Positions 56,169 through 61,104 of a stretch of DNA of 61,104 bases are shown in pieces. The position numbers and the translations under genes were made by a program. Below the pieces are notes generated by a model that ran no database searches, was not told the origin of the DNA, and worked only from the letters and a program-made list of their open reading frames with translations. The stretch comes from UBA5941 sp021824385 (lineage in GTDB: Bacteria; Patescibacteriota; Microgenomatia; UBA8517): the NCBI GenBank assembly GCA_027347685.1, contig DAIEQM010000044.1:1-61104 (forward strand), in the 5' to 3' direction. Numbering within the stretch: position 1 is the first letter of the stretch; every line of letters starts with the position of its first letter.

Positions 56169-58310
56169 ATGGCTAAACGCAAAAAGCACAAACGCCAAAA
56201 GATTAAAGACAAGAAAGGCGGGTCTTCATTAAATCCTGCAATGTTTCGTTCTCTTCTGCAGATTTTTTTCTGGGCGACCGCAGGACTTATCTTAGTCTCC
56301 TTCTCAAGGCAGGGAAGAATACTTATTCGGGTAAACGACTTTTTAACAAGCTTCATGGGGTGGACCTCCATTTTTTTACCATTTATTTTAATTTCTTTTG
56401 GTTTTGCCGTGAGTAAATTTAAAATTTTACTCGGGCGCGCAAACGTGATTATTGGCTCATTACTATTTTTCTTCTCCATCACCACACTTACCCACTCAGG
56501 ATCATTTGGAGCACAAGCAGGAGACGGAGTTGCAGCTCTTATTACGCCAGCCGGAAGTATTGTGCTTCTTCTGGCGCTCACCGTTGCGGGGATTTTAATA
56601 TTATTTAATATTTCTTTTGAGCAAATCATCGAACTCTTTACAACGACAGAGCCGGAGAAGAAACAATCAAAGAAGGCAGCCAAAGAAGACATTTTGCAAT
56701 CGCAGGAAGAAGTAAAAGAAAAGCGTGGCTTTTTGGGAACGCGGCTTTTTGCAAAACCTGAAACAAAAGAACTCAAAATTTTGGGAGGAGCAGGTACCTA
56801 CTCAGAATCTAAAGGAAAAGAACAAAAGGCACTTGAAAGTCACTCAGGGGGAGATGGCGTTTGGAAGTATCCACCCATGGAGCTGTTATCGGAATCAAGT
56901 GGAGGAAAAGCTGATCGGGGAGATTTAAAGGGTAACGCTGCAATTATTGAAGAAACGCTTGATTCATTTGGAATAACAGCTCGTGTTATTGAAATTAATC
57001 AGGGCCCTGCGGTTACTCAGTATGCAATTGAAGTGGCACTCGGCACAAAGCTATCAAAGATTACCGCCCTCGATCGAGATCTTGCACGCTCTCTCGAGTC
57101 TCCAACCGGAGCCATTCGTATTGAAGCACCAATTGCAGGACGATCACTGGTCGGAATTGAACTGCCTAATAAATCCCCTGAGTTTGTCCCTCTCCGGAAA
57201 ATGCTTCTGTCAGACACTATGCGCATGAGCCAATCTAAACTAACGGTCGCTTTGGGGCTTGATGTTGCGGGCAAAGCAGTGGTTGCTGACATTGGAAAAA
57301 TGCCACATGTACTTATTGCAGGTCAAACCGGTTCCGGAAAAAGTGTGTGCTTAAATACATTTTTAGCGTCTCTTCTGTTTAGAACTTCACCACAAGAAGT
57401 AAAGCTTATTTTGGTTGATCCAAAACGAGTTGAAATGACGGGGTACAATGGAATTCCACATTTGTTAACTCCGGTTATTGTTGAGCCAGACAAAGTCCTT
57501 TCTGCCCTGCGATGGCTTGTAGGAGAAATGGATCGCCGATACAAATTGTTTGCACAGGCCGGAGTGAGAAACATTGACGGGTACAACGAAATGAGTGGAT
57601 TCCAAGCTATGCCGTACATCGTGCTTGTGATCGATGAGTTGGCAGATATTATGCTCTTTGCACCTGTCGAAGTTGAAGATTGTATTACCCGTCTTGCACA
57701 GATGAGTCGTGCAACTGGTATTCATATGGTTTTGGCTACACAGCGCCCTTCAGTAGATGTCTTGACCGGACTTATTAAAGCTAACGTTCCTCATCGCATA
57801 GCGTTCGCCGTTTCATCACAAGTTGACTCTCGTGTTATTTTGGACGCATATGGTGCTGAAAAATTACTAGGAAAAGGAGACATGCTCCATTTGTCACCTG
57901 AACAGGCCCGCCCGAAGCGTATTCAAGGTGCTTTTGTAAACGATAAAGATATTACCAAGCTTGTTGAATTCTTGAAAGCTGAAGGAGTCGACCCCGACTA
58001 CACCGATGAAGTAATTACCACACAAAAAGCTGGTTCTGTCTCGGTGCCGGGAGTTGAGGCGGCCGATGATATGTTCAAGAAAGCTGTCGAAATTGTGTGC
58101 CAGTACGATCGTGCATCTGCGTCTCTTCTTCAAAGAAAGCTTTCAGTTGGGTATGCACGAGCTGCTCGCATTCTGGACCAACTTGAAGAAGCAGGCGTTG
58201 TGGGAGCTGCTGAGGGAAGTAAACCGCGAGAAGTCTTGGTACAAAATGCGCAACAAGTATTTGGAGGCGAAGCAGAAGCAGGAACTTCGAATGAAACGCC
58301 CGAAGCGTAA
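56169..58310 (+). CDS. ftsK: DNA translocase FtsK/SpoIIIE
   Basis: About 713 residues. Four membrane helices lie at about 30-175, a short charged linker follows, then the alpha/beta motor: LIAGQTGSGKSVCLNTFLAS (Walker A, about 383), VLVIDELADIMLF (Walker B, about 482), TGIHMVLATQRPSVDVLTG (about 516), and the DNA-orienting winged-helix gamma domain (about 625-690; ASASLLQRKLSVGYARAARI). It pumps DNA at the division septum to separate chromosomes. TATACT lies 12 nt before the ATG at 56169; in-frame starts at 56130 and 56160 fall in or beside the promoter. Confidence 0.96.
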   Translation: MAKRKKHKRQKIKDKKGGSSLNPAMFRSLLQIFFWATAGLILVSFSRQGRILIRVNDFLTSFMGWTSIFLPFILISFGFAVSKFKILLGRANVIIGSLLFFFSITTLTHSGSFGAQAGDGVAALITPAGSIVLLLALTVAGILILFNISFEQIIELFTTTEPEKKQSKKAAKEDILQSQEEVKEKRGFLGTRLFAKPETKELKILGGAGTYSESKGKEQKALESHSGGDGVWKYPPMELLSESSGGKADRGDLKGNAAIIEETLDSFGITARVIEINQGPAVTQYAIEVALGTKLSKITALDRDLARSLESPTGAIRIEAPIAGRSLVGIELPNKSPEFVPLRKMLLSDTMRMSQSKLTVALGLDVAGKAVVADIGKMPHVLIAGQTGSGKSVCLNTFLASLLFRTSPQEVKLILVDPKRVEMTGYNGIPHLLTPVIVEPDKVLSALRWLVGEMDRRYKLFAQAGVRNIDGYNEMSGFQAMPYIVLVIDELADIMLFAPVEVEDCITRLAQMSRATGIHMVLATQRPSVDVLTGLIKANVPHRIAFAVSSQVDSRVILDAYGAEKLLGKGDMLHLSPEQARPKRIQGAFVNDKDITKLVEFLKAEGVDPDYTDEVITTQKAGSVSVPGVEAADDMFKKAVEIVCQYDRASASLLQRKLSVGYARAARILDQLEEAGVVGAAEGSKPREVLVQNAQQVFGGEAEAGTSNETPEA

Positions 58311-58336
58311 TCACTCTTCGGTTTATTTTTTAAGAT

Positions 58337-58966
58337 ATGAAAACAATTGGGATTTATTTGCGTCAAGCTCGCGAGGGCCAACATATTAGTTATAAAGAGC
58401 TTTCGAGGCACACAAAAATAAAGCCTGAGTTTTTGGAAGCGATTGAAAACTCTGATTGGCAAAAGCTTCCTGAGCTTCCTGTGCTTGTGGGTTTTGTAAA
58501 ATCCATTAGTGACGTGGTGAACATTAATCGCGAGCAAGCAGTGGCACTTCTGAGACGTGATTATCCACCGCAAAAAGTTTCCCTAAACCCACGACCCGAT
58601 GTGAAGCGTGAAATTCGACTGGGACAGCGGGCGCTGTGGGCATTTCTTGGCAGTATTGCCATTATTTGTATGTCTGCCTATTTATACTCTCAGTACAAAG
58701 CCTTTACTTCACCTCCCAGGGTAACTATTATTTCACCGGCTGAAAACGAGTTGGTTTCGGCACACAAAATTACGGTGAGAGGAACGACCGATTCAACGGC
58801 AACCGTAAAAATAAATGGCCAACCCGCGCTTGTTGATGAAAACGGTAACTTCGTGACCGATGTTGATGTAGTATCTGAAACTAAATCAATTGAAGTGAGG
58901 GCACTTTCTCGCACTGGTCGTGAAACCGTTGTATCGCGTACAATACAGGTAGAACTAAAAAATTAA
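58337..58966 (+). CDS. RodZ-like helix-turn-helix membrane protein
   Basis: 209 residues: a cytoplasmic HTH_25-type domain (about 1-75; IGIYLRQAREGQHISYKELS, FLEAIENSDWQKLP), a basic linker, one membrane helix (about 98-118) and an extracytoplasmic Ig-like beta domain (about 125-205; VTIISPAENELVSAHKITV). RodZ links MreB to the wall machinery and HTH domains of this type bind MreB, but this protein lacks the usual DUF4115 and may serve another shape or division role. It lies 26 bp downstream of ftsK in the same direction. Confidence 0.85.
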   Translation: MKTIGIYLRQAREGQHISYKELSRHTKIKPEFLEAIENSDWQKLPELPVLVGFVKSISDVVNINREQAVALLRRDYPPQKVSLNPRPDVKREIRLGQRALWAFLGSIAIICMSAYLYSQYKAFTSPPRVTIISPAENELVSAHKITVRGTTDSTATVKINGQPALVDENGNFVTDVDVVSETKSIEVRALSRTGRETVVSRTIQVELKN

Positions 58967-58968
58967 AT

Positions 58969-59163
58969 ATGGACGGAATTCAACTACTCCTCATTATTGT
59001 TATTGTTTCTCTTACGAGCCTTTTGCTCGTTGTGGGAATTCAGGTATTTTTTGTGGTAAAGGAGGCGCGGGCTGTTGTAAAGCGTGTCCATGGAATTCTC
59101 GACAATTCAACTGACCGAGTGACTTCATTTCTAGAAAGCCTCAAAGAAAAAAATAAGAATTAG
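58969..59163 (+). CDS. Small single-helix membrane protein with coiled coil
   Basis: 64 residues: one N-terminal helix (about 4-30), then an amphipathic segment (VKEARAVVKRVHGILDNST) with a charged tail. The layout resembles DUF948-type small proteins. It starts 2 bp after the RodZ-like stop, so it is probably co-translated with it. Function is unknown. Confidence 0.7.
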   Translation: MDGIQLLLIIVIVSLTSLLLVVGIQVFFVVKEARAVVKRVHGILDNSTDRVTSFLESLKEKNKN

Positions 59164-59165
59164 AC

Positions 59166-59198
59166 TTGAATAAAGCACACCGCTGTGCTATTATAGGA
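59166..59198 (+). promoter_or_regulatory. Promoter of the 193-residue membrane protein gene
   Basis: TTGAAT, a 17-nt spacer that is itself a small inverted repeat (GCACACCGCTGTGC), and TATTAT. The leader to GTG 59232 is about 30 nt and carries GGGAG. Confidence 0.6.
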
Positions 59199-59231
59199 TA
59201 GTTATTCATTCAAATAGTGGGAGTGTGAATT

Positions 59232-59813
59232 GTGAATACCAACTCTAAAACAGCTATTGCTCAAATTATCCAAGAGATTTGTGATCAAGGGGCACGACTT
59301 ATTCATTACATCCAATCTCGGATAACCGCCGTTAAAAACGCCTTAAAGGAATTGATCTCATTTTGCTTAAAGGCGATTTTGCAATTGTTGCTCGTTCTGA
59401 AACTGGCAGTAATTGTAGCCTTATTTGTTGGCCCACTTTCTCTTGTCTGCAATATCGCACTCAAAGCGCTCTTACAGCGTGATGACATTAGAAAACTGTT
59501 ATCCGAAAATACATGGATAACACCGGGGGTACATCTTGTCGTAGTCCTTATTGTGGGAGGGGTTCTTTGGCAAACCTACAGTCTTCAGCCGGAAGATGCG
59601 AGAAAAACGCTCTCCTTGCGATTGTGTTTAGTAGGGCTCGTTTCCATGGTGTTATTTTCAGTCAATGCGCAATTGAGCCCGCTCGGGTGGTTTGCGGCTT
59701 TGGAAGGCTTTGAATACATAAAAGCTGCTACGGCTCTGATAACGGGGATTCTTTTTCTTGAAGTTATCGTACCAGCTTTAATCCGAATTGCCACCAATGT
59801 GGCAACACTCTAA
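59232..59813 (+). CDS. Multi-helix membrane protein (SD-led cassette)
   Basis: 193 residues: an amphipathic N-terminus (about 1-45), then four membrane helices (about 50-75, 95-113, 128-146, 155-185). No family recognised. GTG 59232 has GGGAG about 8 nt upstream, and the gene has its own promoter and terminator, so it is one of the larger members of the SD-led set. Confidence 0.68.
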   Translation: MNTNSKTAIAQIIQEICDQGARLIHYIQSRITAVKNALKELISFCLKAILQLLLVLKLAVIVALFVGPLSLVCNIALKALLQRDDIRKLLSENTWITPGVHLVVVLIVGGVLWQTYSLQPEDARKTLSLRLCLVGLVSMVLFSVNAQLSPLGWFAALEGFEYIKAATALITGILFLEVIVPALIRIATNVATL

Positions 59814-59829
59814 TACCATTTTTTATTAC

Positions 59830-59855
59830 GCCCCCTTTAGGAGAAGGGGGCTTTT
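59830..59855 (+). terminator. Terminator of the 193-residue membrane protein gene
   Basis: GCCCCCTT/AAGGGGGC stem with a 6-nt loop followed by TTTT. Confidence 0.85.
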
Positions 59856-59878
59856 CGTGCTCGTGTTATACTAGCCTC

Positions 59879-61104
59879 ATGACAATCGAGGAAATTCGAA
59901 ACATGTATTTGAAGTTTTTTGAGAGTAAGGGGCACACGATAATTTCTCCTGCCCCCTTGGTATTGGAAAACGATCCAACTACTCTTTTTACCTCAAGTGG
60001 CATGCAGCCGTTGGTGCCCTATCTTCTTGGTGAAGTACATCCTTCAGGAAGACGCCTCGTTGATTCACAACCTTCCATTCGGGTGCAAGACATCGAAGAA
60101 GTTGGGGACAATCGACATACAACTTTTTTTGAAATGCTCGGGAACTGGAGCCTTGGAGATTATTTTAAAAAAGAACAACTCCCCTGGATTTATGAGTTTT
60201 TGACGGAGGAACTCAAACTTTCCAAAGACAAGTTATATGTATCAATCTTTGAAGGAAATGATGCTGTTTCCCGCGATAGTGAGTCATATGAAATTTGGAA
60301 ATCACTCGGAGTGCCAGAAGATCATATCTATGAATACGGAGTTAAGAAAAACTGGTGGAGCAGAAGTGGAACTCCAGAACAAATGCCTGAAGGAGAAATT
60401 GGAGGGCCTGACTCCGAAATATTTTTTGATTTTGGAACTGAGCTAAAGCTTCACGAAACCTCAGAATGGAAAAACGAAACATGTCACCCGAATTGTGATT
60501 GTGGACGATTCTTAGAAATAGGCAACTCAGTGTTTATTCAGTACAAAAAAGTAAATGGAAAATTAGTAGAACTTCCACAAAAAAATGTGGATTTTGGTGG
60601 AGGGCTTGAGAGAATGGCTGCGGCTGTAAATAATAACCCTGATGTTTTTAAGATTGATGCGTTTTCCACAGTGATTTCTTCAATAGAAGAAAAGTCTGGT
60701 AAAAGCTATGAAAAATTTAATAAAGAAATGCGTGTTGTCGCAGATCACATGCGTGCTTCAATTTTCTTAATAGCTGGAGGAGTATCACCTTCAAACAAGC
60801 TCCAAGGATATATTTTGAGAAGATTGATGCGTCGCGCAATTTTGAAAATAAAAAAATTAGGGATAGATACATCTGATAAACGTATTTTTTATTCGATTAT
60901 TGATGGATATTGTGAAAGTTATCATGAATATATTAAAGGAAAGAAGTCTATTGAGATCACGGCAGTTGTTGAAGCTGAAGTAGATAAATTCACCAAAACT
61001 CTTGAGAAAGGATTAAAAGAAGTAGAGAAAATAAAAGAGATCGATGGCAAAATTGCTTTTGATTTGTATCAAACATTTGGTTTTCCTTTAGAGCTTTCCA
61101 TTGA
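59879..61104 (+). CDS. alaS: Alanyl-tRNA synthetase, N-terminal part (gene leaves at the right edge)
   Basis: 408 codons of AlaRS up to the window end, with no stop. The class II aminoacylation core is clear: FFESKGHTIISPAPLV (about 14), LFTSSGMQPLVPYLLG (about 38), DIEEVGDNRHTTFFEMLGNW (about 75-94; motif 2 region), IGGPDSEIFFDFG (about 175), FLEIGNSVFIQY (about 211) and VDFGGGLERMAAA (about 238; motif 3). VVADHMRASIFLIAGG and LRRLMRRAI follow in the tRNA-recognition domain. TATACT ends 6 nt before the ATG, again a leaderless pattern. The editing and C-Ala domains lie outside the window. Confidence 0.96.
   Translation, partial: MTIEEIRNMYLKFFESKGHTIISPAPLVLENDPTTLFTSSGMQPLVPYLLGEVHPSGRRLVDSQPSIRVQDIEEVGDNRHTTFFEMLGNWSLGDYFKKEQLPWIYEFLTEELKLSKDKLYVSIFEGNDAVSRDSESYEIWKSLGVPEDHIYEYGVKKNWWSRSGTPEQMPEGEIGGPDSEIFFDFGTELKLHETSEWKNETCHPNCDCGRFLEIGNSVFIQYKKVNGKLVELPQKNVDFGGGLERMAAAVNNNPDVFKIDAFSTVISSIEEKSGKSYEKFNKEMRVVADHMRASIFLIAGGVSPSNKLQGYILRRLMRRAILKIKKLGIDTSDKRIFYSIIDGYCESYHEYIKGKKSIEITAVVEAEVDKFTKTLEKGLKEVEKIKEIDGKIAFDLYQTFGFPLELSI

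Noticed and set aside
1..61104. Insertion sequences, prophage or integron attC-type arrays.
   Set aside because: No transposase, integrase, terminal inverted repeats or repeated attachment sites were recognised. The cassette idea rests only on gene architecture.

Overview
The window looks like a chromosomal segment of a Candidate Phyla Radiation (Patescibacteria) bacterium, most like the Microgenomates. This is inferred from gene content and gene form, not from a database search. Supporting signs are a very short IF-2 without its N-terminal domains, short NusA and HrcA, paired FemAB-type ligases, PilN/PilO beside threonine/proline-rich wall-anchor-like surface proteins, a decaprenyl-phosphate phosphoribosyltransferase-like UbiA protein, many GT-C membrane glycosyltransferases, and ComM-YraN-DprA. 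TGA is used as a normal stop, so this is not a lineage that reads UGA as glycine. The DNA is moderately AT-rich. I saw no phage, insertion sequence or CRISPR array.

Layout. 1-9.4 kb: the end of groL, envelope proteins (LytR_C, M23 peptidase, multi-pass membrane protein), the competence/recombination set comM-yraN-dprA, galU, tRNA-Cys and a PEGA/SH3 protein. 9.4-15.6 kb: a leftward envelope-glycan cluster (UbiA-type transferase, WecA/MraY-type transferase, GT-C and GT2 glycosyltransferases, TrpR-like regulator). 15.5-25.7 kb: rmuC, a UvrD helicase-nuclease, a 1.4-kb gene-poor stretch, two FemAB ligases, a second UvrD helicase and a response regulator. 25.8-34.6 kb: two GT-C proteins and a leftward pilus/surface operon (pilN, pilO, a small membrane protein, three secreted proteins). 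34.6-42.4 kb: rpsT, murJ, the HrcA heat-shock regulon (hrcA-grpE, dnaK, dnaJ) and several small orphan genes. 42.5-61.1 kb: nusA-infB-DHH-like, yjjX, rpsO-pnp, a Lon-like ATPase without protease, RNase J, a large unknown acidic protein, ftsK, a RodZ-like protein and the start of alaS.

Two patterns stand out. First, many housekeeping genes have a -10-like hexamer 5-10 nt before the start codon and no Shine-Dalgarno, as expected of leaderless mRNAs. A second set, mostly small orphan genes, has a longer leader, a strong AAGGAG/GGAGG site and often its own hairpin terminator. These look like single-gene cassettes set between housekeeping operons. Second, the stretch 19897-21316 holds tandem promoter-terminator units. 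They predict a 26-codon peptide gene with a riboswitch-like 3' structure and two structured transcripts of about 530 and 314 nt that I cannot assign to a known RNA family. This is the best candidate for an undescribed system here.

Coordinates, promoters and stems were read by eye. Homology calls rest on recognised motifs, and no search was run.
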